This document shows positions 41,937 through 52,591 of a stretch of 64,000 nt of DNA, piece by piece. The number at the start of each line of letters is the position of its first letter. Positions within the stretch are counted from its first letter, which is position 1. The translations under genes were made by a program, and so were the position numbers. The DNA comes from Oscillospiraceae bacterium (lineage in GTDB: Bacteria > Bacillota > Clostridia > Oscillospirales > Ruminococcaceae), in contig WRLG01000001.1 of the NCBI GenBank assembly GCA_009777725.1, forward strand, positions 1 to 64,000, read 5' to 3'. Below the pieces are notes generated by a model. The model made no database searches. It had not been told where the DNA came from and saw only the letters and a program-made list of their open reading frames with translations.

Positions 41937-42458
41937 TCACCGGTGATTTTTTTTGTTTTTCATAACATAAGGAGGCATTTGAGTCTTATGTCCATATAGC
42001 ATTTCAAATTTTTTATGTGGGTCTTTCTCTGATACATATTCATCATATCCTGTAATTGTCGCTGTTTCAGCAGATAAATCATTCTCATTTTGTTCTGTTG
42101 CAGTAGTGCTTTCAACGGACTTTTTAATCAGCTTGTAATATTTTTTCAAATCATCTGAAAGTGGTAGTTTGAGTAGTCGTAAAAAGATAATAAGAAAACA
42201 TTTAGCAAGCATATCTTCATCTTCAGCATCAACTTTGTTCCAATCAATATAATTAAAATCTTCTAATGAGCAGAACGCATTATGCAACTTTTCACCGTAA
42301 ACACTTACTTGCTTTTTGAAGTTATCAATAAATCGGTCTTCTGATACCACAATTCTTTCTTTATCAATATCTTCTGATAATTTTTTACTAACCACCTCAC
42401 CCCTTTTATACCATTGGTTGGCCCTTTCTATTTTGACTACCAAATCTAAATAAGTCAA
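41937..42458 (-). CDS. Hypothetical protein
   Basis: 173-aa uninterrupted ORF, no family recognised. Confidence 0.5.
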   Translation of the reverse strand: MTYLDLVVKIERANQWYKRGEVVSKKLSEDIDKERIVVSEDRFIDNFKKQVSVYGEKLHNAFCSLEDFNYIDWNKVDAEDEDMLAKCFLIIFLRLLKLPLSDDLKKYYKLIKKSVESTTATEQNENDLSAETATITGYDEYVSEKDPHKKFEMLYGHKTQMPPYVMKNKKNHR

Positions 42459-42714
42459 AAAATCATAAAATATTGCCCTAGGGCGACCCTTACCAAAAAG
42501 TCCCGTGCTGTCTATAGTATCAAAATATACTGTAAGAGGGGGTTATTTTTTTACTCACGTCAAAATCAAACCTTTCACGATTTTTACTTTGTATTTTTTT
42601 GTACTGTTGTTGTACTGGCACTGTATCTTCCATTTTTAGTAGAAAATAAATATAATTAATATAACGGCAAATTTTATAGTGAAATTTAAGAAACCCTAAA
42701 AAGGAGGAACGTGA

Positions 42715-43347
42715 ATGGATTTGATAGCTAATGCAAGCGACCTTGACGAACTTAAATTGAAAATTTTGGCAGACAAAATTAAAATGGAGACATTATTTAT
42801 ATCAATGGGACAACACTTTATCAAAGCAAAGGCTTTGACCGAACACGGAAAATGGTTGAAGTGGTTAGAAGACAACGGCGAAATTTCAGCTGTCACAGCT
42901 CAGCGTATGATGAAACTCGCAAAATTATTTACAAATGAATCCCCGGTGATTCATTTAGGATTCACAAAAGCTCTAATTTTATCTGCGTTGTTAGGATTTC
43001 TAAGCAAAGAGCAAATTGAAGCGATGCTTGAAGAAGTTCACGAAATAAATGGTGCTAAGAAGTGCGTTTCGGATATGTGTAAGAGAGAACTCGAAGCACT
43101 TGTTCGCAGTTTAAGAAATCAGAAAGCTCAAAGCAAACCTCGCATAAAGCTTGTTGAGCAAGCAGAACTGATTGAAGAATTCGATTTTGGAAAGAATCTT
43201 GAGCGAGTTAAGGCAAATATTGAAAAGTTGCTATGTTACATCGTTGAGAACTCAGCTGAAGAGGGTAATTATCGGAACTCACTTTACGATTTATGCGAAA
43301 ATACGATTGAACACTTATCACCAGCAGAACTTGACGAAACGATTTAA
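42715..43347 (+). CDS. DUF3102-like protein
   Basis: LFISMGQHFIKAKALTEHGKWLKWLEDNGEISAVTAQRMMKLAKLF; good SD aaaggagg. Confidence 0.7.
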   Translation: MDLIANASDLDELKLKILADKIKMETLFISMGQHFIKAKALTEHGKWLKWLEDNGEISAVTAQRMMKLAKLFTNESPVIHLGFTKALILSALLGFLSKEQIEAMLEEVHEINGAKKCVSDMCKRELEALVRSLRNQKAQSKPRIKLVEQAELIEEFDFGKNLERVKANIEKLLCYIVENSAEEGNYRNSLYDLCENTIEHLSPAELDETI

Positions 43348-43527
43348 CGCACCTCGTAAACAAGCGGGGTATACACCTCGTTTGTTATTCTATCACCATA
43401 ACTATTACAGCAGATTTCGCTATCAATAGCAAGGTCTAAAAATATTTTTAAAAGGAGAGCTTGATTTGAACAATAGCAGCCCAAAAAAGGGGAGAGCAAG
43501 GGTGATTATAATGCATCGCCAAATGCT

Positions 43528-44932
43528 TTGGAACAGTCCCGTATAAAATGTTATCATTTGATGGTTACGTTAATGGTTTTTATGTTGGCACAGTTCGTAT
43601 TGGATTAATGAAATACAAAGTTTTTATCCCTATAGGCACTGACGGACATATCCTTATCATCGGCGGGAGTGGAAGTGGCAATGCATTGTTATTCCCAATT
43701 TAGAGACATATGAAAGTCCTATATTCGCTATTGACATAAACGGCACTCTACAAAACTACTTAATTCACTAAAATCAACCAAAAGACCGTATATGGTTATT
43801 GATTTCTCGGGTGAATCCGAAAATTTTTTCAGCTATGACCCGCTCAACTTTATCCGTCAAGGCGGCGATGATACTATAATTCAGAACGTCGAAGGGTTGG
43901 TAGAGGCGATTATACCGATACCTAAGAGTGCCAGAGAAAAGTTTTGGATGTTGTCTGCTCGAAGGTGTTTGATAGGAGGGATTCTATATTACATAAATAT
44001 GGACGGTATGGATTTTAATAAGATGATGACTGCTATTCAATCCACACCGTTAAGTTCGTTGATAAGCCAAATCAAAAGCAGTAATAATGCTGTGGCAAAA
44101 ATGTATATCAATCAGCTCTCAAGTGCAACAGATTTATCGGATAACAAAATGCTACTTGGGATTGGTGAGGAGTTAAGCAATAGCATCACTAAATTTGCTG
44201 TAAATCCTACGATAAGGAGAGTGTTTTCATCTGAGAACGCCGATGTTGTATGGGAATACTTGGATGACTATAATATCTTGCTTCGCGCACCGGAAGAAAA
44301 GATTAAACAATACAGTCCGGCGATAAGGCTTATCGTTACTCAACTTATAAACTTTTTGAAACGCCTCCCTAATAAATATGGTTCAAACGATAAATCTTCG
44401 CAGCAAATGCTTATGCTTTTAGACGAATTCGCAGCACTGGGAAAGATTGAAGTTATGGCAAATGCTGTTTCTACCCTGAGAAATAAAGGTGTAAATATAG
44501 CAATAGTAGTTCAGTCAATTGCCCAGATCGATATGCACTATGGAGAACTTGAGCGCAGGGTTCTATGCGATAACTTTCCTTTTAAGTTAATTCTGCAAGC
44601 GAATGACGCAGAAACGCAGAAATATGCTAGCGACCTTGCAGGCAGTAGAGAGGTCGAAAAGGTAAGTAAAACCGCAACCACAGACCCGCTCACAAAAGAT
44701 ATTGTATCGTGAGAGTAGGACGACGAGCAGACAATATGAGCCGTATATCCGTCCGTCAGAGTTTGCGACTTTGAAAGACATTGTAATGCTAACACCGGAA
44801 GGTTATTCAAGAGTTAAGAAAACCCCTTATTATGAGGATAAACGTAAACGAGAAAACAAGGTAATTGGTTTCTTTAAGTCTGTAGGAAAAAAGATATGTT
44901 CATTCTTCAGACGAGTTGTGTGGGGGAGGTGA
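43528..44932 (+). pseudogene. VirD4/TraG-type conjugative coupling protein, decayed
   Basis: VIDFSGESENFFSYDPLNFIRQGGDD...EKFWMLSARRCLIGGILYYI...MLLDEFAALGKIEVMANAVSTLRNKGVNIAIVVQSIAQI; frame break at about 44705; Walker A region lost. Confidence 0.75.
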
Positions 44933-45274
44933 TGATTATGAATTTTTCAGAGCTACTACAGAATGATCTGAACGAGATTGAGCAGATCAAACGGCGGCAC
45001 ATAGCTAAAGAACAACGGGAAATAAAAAAAGAAAATAAAACCAGCAAGAGTCTAATATTTAATGTTGGTGAATGTTTCCTAAAGTATTTCCCAGAATATC
45101 TGAGCTTACAGCCTAATTTGTCAAAGGCAGACAAGGATGTTGAATTCGCTTCTCTTGAAAAATTTCTGTCTACTATCGCTAATGATGAAGAATTATTACA
45201 TAAAATCAGAAAACAAACGGATGAGAGTTAAACTGTTTTTTATGATAATAGCACACTTACGCAAGGAGGTACAA

Positions 45275-45986
45275 TATGGCAATTTATCATCTTCATACAA
45301 AGCATTTAGGTCGCAGTAACGGGGATGCCGCGTGTAAGGATTATTACTATGGTAAAGTTCACGATTATACAAATAAAGGCGGCGTTGTTTATGAAACAAT
45401 ACTTTTACCGCCTGAAGCTCCAATCGAATTTAATAATCGTGAAATATTATGAAATATGGTTGAGTTATCAGAAAAATTTGATGATTCAAGGGTCGCCCAC
45501 GAAGTCTTGATTGCTCTTCCGCGAGAATTAAACCTAAGCGAACAAATAAATCTTGTCAAGGATTATGTTAGGGATTGTTTTGTAAGATTAGGAATGTGCG
45601 CCGATATTGCTATTCACGATAAGCGAAATGGCAATCCCCATGCTCACATTCTACTAACAACCAGAGCTGTAACCTATGGAGGATTTACTGTAAAAATTCG
45701 TGAATGGGATAAACATAAATCTTTGCTTAAATGGCGCGAGCAATGGGCAGATGCGCTAAACCGCGTATTTGAGAGAATGGGTTTAGACGATAGGGTTTCG
45801 CACGAAAGTTACAAGGTGCAGGGTATCGACAAAAAACCTGCCATTCATCTGAGTAAGGGCGTATTAGCTCTTGAACGGCGCGGTATTCAGACGGAACGCG
45901 GCAATATAAACCGCGAAATCATCAGAGAACGTGAAGAAATGGAGCGTAAACGACAGAGAAGTCGTGAGTATGATAGAGGACGATAA
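45275..45986 (+). pseudogene. MobA/MobL-like relaxase, decayed
   Basis: MAIYHLHTKHLGRSNGDAACKDYYYG...VAHEVLIALPRELNLSEQINLVKDYVRDCFVRLGMCADIAIHDKRNGNPHAHILLTTRAV; in-frame stop near 45452. Confidence 0.75.
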
Positions 45987-46206
45987 TACCTGCGATGCTG
46001 GGTATTGTTTCTCAAGTGAGGAAATCCTCTGCGGTCACAATCCCGCAAATTTATAAAGGAGTTAAGCATAACACCAAATAGCCAAATAATGATGCAAACC
46101 TATAAGATTGAGCTGCGTTAAGTGAAACTGGGCTAATCCTAACGTAGCACCGTATAACGGTAATATCCTCAGAGTCTTTATAGCAAAATCGTAAGGGGCG
46201 ATTCCT

Positions 46207-46458
46207 ATGGTCAATAATAATACGATATCGCTAACCGATGCCTACGGCTTTATGTTTACCGATTATCCTGATGTAGTCAGCTTTAAGTAGCTCAGAGAAA
46301 TGCTCGGCGGTCTAAACGAAAATCAGATGTATAAGCTTCTTAAAGAGGGACAAATCAAGCCTTTACGGGGCGGGAATGGAGAATCTTATTTAATTCCGAA
46401 ACTGAACATAATTTCATTCATAATTAACCAAAGCAGCAGTCAAGTCGCCGTGTACTAA
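46207..46458 (+). pseudogene. Excisionase-like HTH protein with in-frame amber stop
   Basis: ISLTDAYGFMFTDYPDVVSFK*LREMLGGLNENQMYKLLKEGQIKPLRGGNGESYLIPKLNIISFI; TAG near 46289. Confidence 0.5.
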
Positions 46459-46589
46459 TAAGTGTATTAATATAAAATATCCCTTGCATTGCTCTCTGTT
46501 ATATGCTATAATTAATGTGAGAACTAATAATAGGGGGTGCATAAGGGTCTGAAGGAGCTATGACTAATAACCGGCACACTACAAGAAAA

Positions 46590-47220
46590 AAATGGTAACT
46601 GGCAAGCCGCAGCCGGTTACAAGGACACAAATACCGGCAAGTGGGTTTATAAATGGAAGTCCACGGGGTTAAAAGCAGTCGGCGGTAATAAGAAAAAGGC
46701 AAAGGTTTTCTTAGACAACTTCTTGAACGAGCTTTCCTCCACGGTCAGCGAACTCATTGAAGAAGCCCCGACAACCAAAGGCGACTTCACCTTCACCCCA
46801 ATAAGAAAGCCGATATACAAGGACGAACCGCCTAAACCCAAAACAATCAGTGCAACCGACACAGCAGATACACTATACGCAGACTTTATTCTCGTATGGC
46901 TTGAATCGCTCAAACCCTCGCTTCAATCATATACTATCGCAGGTTATTCACGAACCGTAAAGCAAATATCTGAATATTTCAGAGAAACGAAACTAAAGCT
47001 CTCTGAAATCAAGGCAATCCAAATTCAAAGGTTTTACGATACGCTGTCCCCAAAAGGGTTAAGCGGGAACAGCATATGCCATTACCACTCAAACATTAGA
47101 AAGTCGCTGCAGTTTGCTGTTAAAATGAAACTGATACCGACAAACCCTGCTGATATTGTAGACCGCCCTAATATTGAGAAATACCATGCTCAATATTACC
47201 GAATTGACTCAGTTGTTTAA
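46590..47220 (+). pseudogene. Tyrosine integrase, N-terminal half only
   Basis: GNWQAAAGYKDTNTGKWVYKWKSTGL...ADFILVWLESLKPSLQSYTIAGYSRTVKQISEYF...IQIQRFYDTLSPKGLSGNSICHYHSNIRKSLQFAVKMKLIPTNPADIVDRP; catalytic domain missing. Confidence 0.8.
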
Positions 47221-47401
47221 AGCCTCGAAAGGTCATACTTAAAAACAAATCCAGCTTTCGGACGTCGCCTCTAATACCTCACATCGAAAAACTCCTGCGT
47301 GAACACAGGGGGCGGCAGTTAGGTATTTATTAGATGCTTATTAGATGTTTGCCCAAATAACACTTATAAACGAAAAAAAAGCCTGTCACATCAAAGCCAT
47401 T

Positions 47402-47424
47402 AAACCCTGATAATTACAGGGTTT
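47402..47424. terminator. Hairpin aaaccctg-ataatta-cagggttt followed by T-run
   Basis: Perfect 8-bp stem with a following T-run. Confidence 0.5.
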
Positions 47425-47432
47425 TTGGGTGG

Positions 47433-47484
47433 TGTCGCTGACCGGACTTGAACCGGTACACTCTTTCGAGCGAGGGATTTTAAG
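47433..47484 (-). repeat. tRNA-Leu 3'-end duplication, att-like copy 2
   Basis: tgtcgctgaccggacttgaaccggtacactctttcgagcgagggattttaag; one mismatch to tRNA-Leu. Confidence 0.85.
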
Positions 47485-47624
47485 TAAGTGGTTTTGCTTA
47501 AAGTAACTTTTGCTAACCTCTCGCAAACCTTGATAAAATCAAGGTTTTATTGCATACATATATTCTAACTTGCCGCAAAATTCAGCGACTTTTTGTAACT
47601 TTAAACATCAAATAAACATCAAAA

Positions 47625-48038
47625 TTATATGCTGTCCTCTGCTTCGTCGTCGGACGATTCGGCGGGGAGAACAGACAAAAAGTATCCGTCTAGCATTGCC
47701 CTTATATATGTATCAGCGAGCTTTGCTTGCTCTTTTTTATAGTAAATTGAGAAAATAGCAAGTGTGCGGTCATCGTGCTTTGCAAGATAAATCACTCTGT
47801 ACCCATTGGATTTGCCTTCGTTCGTATCATTATTCGGTAGCCGTATCTTATACACATCATACGGCGGATTATCAGAACGAATTATGATTTTGCCATCGAA
47901 ATTACCTTTTTCAAGCTCCGATAATAACCCTGCTATCTGCAAGGGTAGCTTGCGAAATTTCTTTTTCTCCACAAGCCTGTCAGCACTTTTCTGAAAATCC
48001 GGGTCATAATAAGTCACTTTATATGCTTCAACACTCAT
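47625..48038 (-). CDS. RelE/ParE-type toxin
   Basis: AYKVTYYDPDFQKSADRLVEKKKFRKLPLQIAGLLSELEKGNFDGKII...DVYKIRLPNNDTNEGKSNGYRVIYLAKHDDRTLAIFSIYYKKEQ; overlaps upstream antitoxin-like ORF by 4 nt. Confidence 0.75.
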   Translation of the reverse strand: MSVEAYKVTYYDPDFQKSADRLVEKKKFRKLPLQIAGLLSELEKGNFDGKIIIRSDNPPYDVYKIRLPNNDTNEGKSNGYRVIYLAKHDDRTLAIFSIYYKKEQAKLADTYIRAMLDGYFLSVLPAESSDDEAEDSI

Positions 48039-48250
48039 GTTTCATCTGCCTTTCTTTGCAATTCCTCAAGCCATTGATGTATGTCTTTCTCTTGCGGAGG
48101 CAGCTCGCCTCTCATCCAAGCCATTGTATTGTCAAAACTCTTCAAAAAGCTCTCCGAAAACTCCCTTGTGTTATCGTCCAAAGGATAGCCTAACCCCACT
48201 TTCTTAGCGGCACTCTCAATAATTCTTTCAGTATTCATATTATTAGTCAT
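48035..48250 (-). CDS. Antitoxin-like protein
   Basis: MTNNMNTERIIESAAKKVGLGYPLDDNTREFSESFLKSFDNTMAWMRGELPPQEKDIHQWLEELQRKADET; coupled to RelE-like ORF. Confidence 0.6.
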   Translation of the reverse strand: MTNNMNTERIIESAAKKVGLGYPLDDNTREFSESFLKSFDNTMAWMRGELPPQEKDIHQWLEELQRKADET

Positions 48251-48576
48251 CGTCAAAGTCCCCCATTCTATCGCCTGTGTTTTTGCTTTAATCATATTAT
48301 ATCCCATTTTCCCCGAAAAGTCAAGGGTTTTATTTTGTACGCCCCCTGCAGTTGCAGTTATCACCGCCGCTCGCAGGGTTGGGGTTGGGTAGAGGGAGGG
48401 GGGCAAAGCCCCTCCCCGCAAGCTCTAAAGTATAGCCGAAAGGCTGTCACTTTAGGTAGCTTGCTGTTCTTTTCCCTGATTCCTTGTTTTGTCACGCTAA
48501 AATGAATTTTAGGAGTGTGGGCTTGAGAAAATTTTTCCTTGACTTATGACTGAAAATATAATATAATATAATAGGG

Positions 48577-48780
48577 TTATGGTTTTATGCGTGGATATGG
48601 CTTTTTCTCATTTGTTAAGTCTATTAAGTAATCCACGCTTGTATTATAAAAAACGGCGAGTTTCATAAGGGCTTCAACAGGAACATTAATCTCACCCCGT
48701 TCATAATCAGAATAGGTGCCTTGCTTAATGTTAAGATAATTTGCTATTTTTATCTGCTTATAATCATTATCTTCACACAA
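48577..48780 (-). CDS. XRE-family HTH regulator
   Basis: KQIKIANYLNIKQGTYSDYERGEINVPVEALMKLAVFYNTSVDYLIDLT. Confidence 0.8.
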   Translation of the reverse strand: MCEDNDYKQIKIANYLNIKQGTYSDYERGEINVPVEALMKLAVFYNTSVDYLIDLTNEKKPYPRIKP

Positions 48781-48884
48781 GTTACCTCAACACCATTATA
48801 TATTATAGGCACTACCGATATTGACTTTTATCGGTAATACCTATATAATAATATTAAAGTATAAATAAGAAAGGATTTTTATTG

Positions 48885-49793
48885 ATGAAAAGGTTATTAA
48901 CGTTATTATTAGCTGTGTTGATGTGCATGTCGTTGGTAGCGTGCGACTTTTACGAGACTTCAAGTAACGAATCTAACGGTGGCAAAACAACAAATGAACA
49001 AACGAACGTAGCAGAAGTTACTATCTCAACGACACAGAAAATGTGGACGCGAGAAACATTTGGCGAATTATCTATTGATGTTCCTGTTAATTGGAGGAAA
49101 GAAATACAAGGCAACAGTGGATTGTTTTTTTATCCGACAGATAACGATACAGACGGGTTTTTATACGTTGGGGGACGCGGTATTGATGATACAATATTGA
49201 AAGACTTTGAAATGAAAAAAACTGCCATGCACTCTTTAATTGAGGATAAGAGTGCAGAACATTTTGTTCGTCATGATTTAATTGAAAAAGATTTAACAAT
49301 TGCGGGTTATTATGCTGTTAAAAGCTATAGCATTTGGAGTGACTATAACTGTATGTATTACTATATACTAACAGATAATGCAGTATATCTTGTTGGAATT
49401 GATATTTATGAAACCAGTCCTAATTATTTAGAAGATACTCTAAATAGTGTAATAGATAGTATCCAAATAAATGAAACGGTATTAATAGAAACAATAACAC
49501 AGGTTTCAACAACCATAAATACTGAAGCGGAAGTAGCGATAACTACTACCATAACTGCTCCCCAAACTACGACAACCACTTCGCCACCTTCAACAACTAC
49601 AACCACCACTTCAACTACTTCTTCATTAATAACTAATAGACCGTCAGATGCTAACCCAAGAGCCCTATACATAACTGCATCAGGCAGTAAATATCATTAT
49701 CTTAATCCATGCGGGAGGGGTACTTATTATGCTGCCACTTGGGAAGATGTTGAACGAAGAGGGCTTACCGCTTGCGAAAAATGCGTATATTAA
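48885..49793 (+). CDS. Lipoprotein with Thr-rich linker and C-terminal Cys motif domain
   Basis: Lipobox LLAVLMCMSLVAC; Thr/Pro linker; YITASGSKYHYLNPCGRGTYYAATWEDVERRGLTACEKC. Confidence 0.8.
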   Translation: MKRLLTLLLAVLMCMSLVACDFYETSSNESNGGKTTNEQTNVAEVTISTTQKMWTRETFGELSIDVPVNWRKEIQGNSGLFFYPTDNDTDGFLYVGGRGIDDTILKDFEMKKTAMHSLIEDKSAEHFVRHDLIEKDLTIAGYYAVKSYSIWSDYNCMYYYILTDNAVYLVGIDIYETSPNYLEDTLNSVIDSIQINETVLIETITQVSTTINTEAEVAITTTITAPQTTTTTSPPSTTTTTTSTTSSLITNRPSDANPRALYITASGSKYHYLNPCGRGTYYAATWEDVERRGLTACEKCVY

Positions 49794-49804
49794 CGAAAGG
49801 AGTT

Positions 49805-49930
49805 AACCCCAAATAGCAAGCATTGAAAAACGCCAAGGCAAAGACAGCGACAGTTACCGAATAAAAGCTTTCAAAGGCACGGACAGTAATGGTAAAAATT
49901 TTATTCAATGATTTATAAACCCGACCCTAA
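49805..49930 (+). pseudogene. Tyrosine integrase N-terminal stub
   Basis: ASIEKRQGKDSDSYRIKAFKGTDSNGKNF..., closely similar to the fragment at 7835-8134. Confidence 0.6.
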
Positions 49931-50070
49931 GCTAACCCAAAAGCAAGCCTATCCGCAAATAATATTCTCTCGCAGTTCCCCAAAAGTTCCCCAAGGAGTG
50001 ATTGTTTGAGCGTTTCATAATAAAAAAATCAACGCCCGCAACCCCCGTAAACGCTGATTTTTCCTAATGG

Positions 50071-50155
50071 TGCCGCTGACCGGACTTGAACCGGTACACT
50101 CTTTCGAGCGAGGGATTTTAAGTCCCTTGTGTCTGCCTATTCCACCACAGCGGCA
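50071..50155 (-). tRNA. tRNA-Leu (anticodon TAA)
   Basis: TGCCGCTGTGGTGGAATAGGCAGACACAAGGGACTTAAAATCCCTCGCTCGAAAGAGTGTACCGGTTCAAGTCCGGTCAGCGGCA, followed by encoded CCA. Confidence 0.97.
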
Positions 50156-50173
50156 TAACTGTAATCGCAGAGA

Positions 50174-51268
50174 TTACAGCATACGAATACAGTTTCTTTT
50201 TTTGTCAGTGTGAACAACCTCTCCGTTTAACTCAACAATAGGGTAGTTGAAATCCTTTTTATGAACATACAGAACAGTCGCTATAGAATCATCGGATAAA
50301 ACTACTTTTTTGCCTTTTAGCTCCTCAACCATACAATCAAGGAATATGTTTACATAGTTAATGTCTAAATCCGAATAACAGCCCTCCGAAAACCAAGAGA
50401 GAATTTCAAACGGAGAATGTGCATCCTTGTAAACCCTCTTGGCAACCATCGCATCGTAAACATCTGATATGGAAGTGATTCTCGCGGCAGCAGTAATCGC
50501 ATCTGAAGACAGCCCCATCGGATAGCCTGTACCATTAACCTTTTCGTGGTGCTGTACAACTCCCTTTAATATCCCTTCATCCTCTATTTTCGATTCAATT
50601 AGAATGTTATATGAATATGTGGGATGTTGCTTCATAACCGCAAATTCCGCAGGCGTGAGCTTTGCCGGTTTATTTAATATCTCGGGAGGTATGGAAAGCT
50701 TTCCAATATCGTGTAAAAGACCAACTTTTATCAATGTTTCAAGATTTGCAGGGTCGTACTTAAGCCACCTGCCGATAAGCCCGTTTAAGAATGAAACATT
50801 CACGCTGTGCGTATACAGATATTCATCAACTTTACGTATGCTGTTGATGCTTTTAATAATTTCGGTAGCGGCTACAGTATGAAGCTGCTCGTTTATGGTT
50901 TGTGAAATTCCTACTGCCTTTTCTTTTGATATTTTATGGGATTTGGATATATCGGCGAATACCTCATTGGTATCCTCTTTAATATTATTGTAGCCCTCAA
51001 AATGTACTACTTCCTGCTCGATATGTCCCTCGACATAGTGTTTAAACGTGCTTTCGTAATTTTGATTAGGGACGTAAACCACATAATGGGGAGCGGTTAC
51101 TCTTCTGAATTTCTTTATTAATTCTTCGTTAAGGACGACATTCCGGCAAAGCAACACATATTCCATGCCCGTTAAAGTCGGCGTTTTATAATAAACGTCA
51201 AAATCAATATTCATGTTGGGAATAAGAAAATTTACGTTTATTGAAGTAAAATCAATATCAAAATTCAT
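50174..51268 (-). CDS. HD-GYP domain protein
   Basis: VGLLHDIGKLSIPPEILNKPAKLTPAEFAVMKQHPTYSYNIL...VVQHHEKVNGTGYPMGL...ISDVYDAM. Confidence 0.95.
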   Translation of the reverse strand: MNFDIDFTSINVNFLIPNMNIDFDVYYKTPTLTGMEYVLLCRNVVLNEELIKKFRRVTAPHYVVYVPNQNYESTFKHYVEGHIEQEVVHFEGYNNIKEDTNEVFADISKSHKISKEKAVGISQTINEQLHTVAATEIIKSINSIRKVDEYLYTHSVNVSFLNGLIGRWLKYDPANLETLIKVGLLHDIGKLSIPPEILNKPAKLTPAEFAVMKQHPTYSYNILIESKIEDEGILKGVVQHHEKVNGTGYPMGLSSDAITAAARITSISDVYDAMVAKRVYKDAHSPFEILSWFSEGCYSDLDINYVNIFLDCMVEELKGKKVVLSDDSIATVLYVHKKDFNYPIVELNGEVVHTDKKRNCIRML

Positions 51269-51315
51269 AATAAAAAGTAACCCCTCAATTATATAAGTAC
51301 CATTACCGAATCATA

Positions 51316-52185
51316 CTAAGCCTTGTCAGCAGAGCCGAAAAGCTGCATTTTTTCTTTAACGGCAGTCTTTATTGCCTCAAAGCCCGGTGCTAAAAGCTTA
51401 CGCGGGTCAAAGCCCTTTTCCTTTAAATCCTTGCCGTCCTCAATATACTTTCTGGTAGCCTGCTGAAATGCCCATTGACATTCGGTATTTACATTGATTT
51501 TAGCTACTCCTAACGAAATAGCCTTCTTTATCATTTCCTCCGATATACCCGTACCGCCGTGCAGTACAAGCGGCATTTCACCGACCTTGCTCTTAACAGC
51601 TTCCAGCGTTTCAAAGGAGAGCCCCGCCCAATCATCGGGATATTTACCATGTATATTGCCTATTCCTGCGGCAAGCATCGTAACGCCCAAATCAGCGATT
51701 AATTTGCACTCCTCGGGGTCGGCACATTCGCCCTTGCCTACTACTCCGTCTTCCTCGCCGCCGATAGAGCCTACCTCGGCTTCTATAGATAGCCCCTTAT
51801 CATTGCAAATAGAAACAAGCTCGCGGGTTTTAGTAACATTTTCATCAATGGGGTAATGAGAGCCGTCAAACATAACCGACGAAAAACCGGCGGCAATGCA
51901 AGCTTTCGCTCCATCGTAAGAGCCGTGGTCAAGGTGAAGTGCTACGGGTACGGTTATGTTAAGCTCCTCCAACATACCGTTCACCATCCCGACAACGGTT
52001 TTATAGCCGCCCATGTATTTACCCGCGCCTTCGGAAACTCCTAATATAACGGGTGAATTCATCTCCTGAGCAGTCAGCAGAACCGCTTTTGTCCATTCAA
52101 GATTATTGATGTTAAACTGACCCACCGCGTATTGACCGTTTAAAGCCTTATCAAGCATAGCTTTTGCAGAAACAAGCTTAGACAT
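51316..52185 (-). CDS. fba: Class II fructose-bisphosphate aldolase
   Basis: NGQYAVGQFNINNLEWTKAVL, VALHLDHGSYDGAKACIAAGFSSVMFDGSHYP, LVLHGGTGISEEMIKKAI. Confidence 0.95.
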   Translation of the reverse strand: MSKLVSAKAMLDKALNGQYAVGQFNINNLEWTKAVLLTAQEMNSPVILGVSEGAGKYMGGYKTVVGMVNGMLEELNITVPVALHLDHGSYDGAKACIAAGFSSVMFDGSHYPIDENVTKTRELVSICNDKGLSIEAEVGSIGGEEDGVVGKGECADPEECKLIADLGVTMLAAGIGNIHGKYPDDWAGLSFETLEAVKSKVGEMPLVLHGGTGISEEMIKKAISLGVAKINVNTECQWAFQQATRKYIEDGKDLKEKGFDPRKLLAPGFEAIKTAVKEKMQLFGSADKA

Positions 52186-52379
52186 AATATTTACCTCCGT
52201 TATAACAAAATTTACTTCAATTAATTACTTAATTAACTATTATGCTTACTATTATAGCACGTTCCAAGTCTTATTGCAATAGCTAATTTATAAAAATTTA
52301 AAAAAAATTATTTTTTTGCAAAAAAACACTTGACAAACAGTAATTTAAGATGTATAATTACATTTATCGGCAATAGGTC

Positions 52380-52590
52380 GGCGGCTTCACCTTGCGCGTT
52401 GCGCTTTAGCAGGGCATGAAGTTGCAGCTGTAAAAAATAAAGAAGAACTTCCGTTCTCACCCGTCCGCATATGCGAGACGCGGTCAATACGTTAACTGAG
52501 CGAACCGCTGATTATGTGCGGTTTAGTGCTTATGCGCGGACGGAGGATTTACTTACGGACCGCTCTTTTTATTTTATGGAGGTGCTTGGG
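52380..52590 (+). promoter_or_regulatory. Structured leader of the infC-rpmI-rplT operon (L20-type leader candidate)
   Basis: About 200 nt of untranslated sequence with paired segments (gtccgcatatgcg, aaccgctgattatgtgcggttt, gcgcggac) upstream of infC. Confidence 0.5.
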
Positions 52591-52591
52591 T

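Noticed and set aside
46289-46291. Amber codon recoding or genetic code change
   Set aside because: Single case in a region full of pseudogenes; core genes on the right terminate normally.
49424-49672. Val-rich minus-strand ORF
   Set aside because: Antisense shadow of the Thr-rich linker of the lipoprotein on the plus strand.
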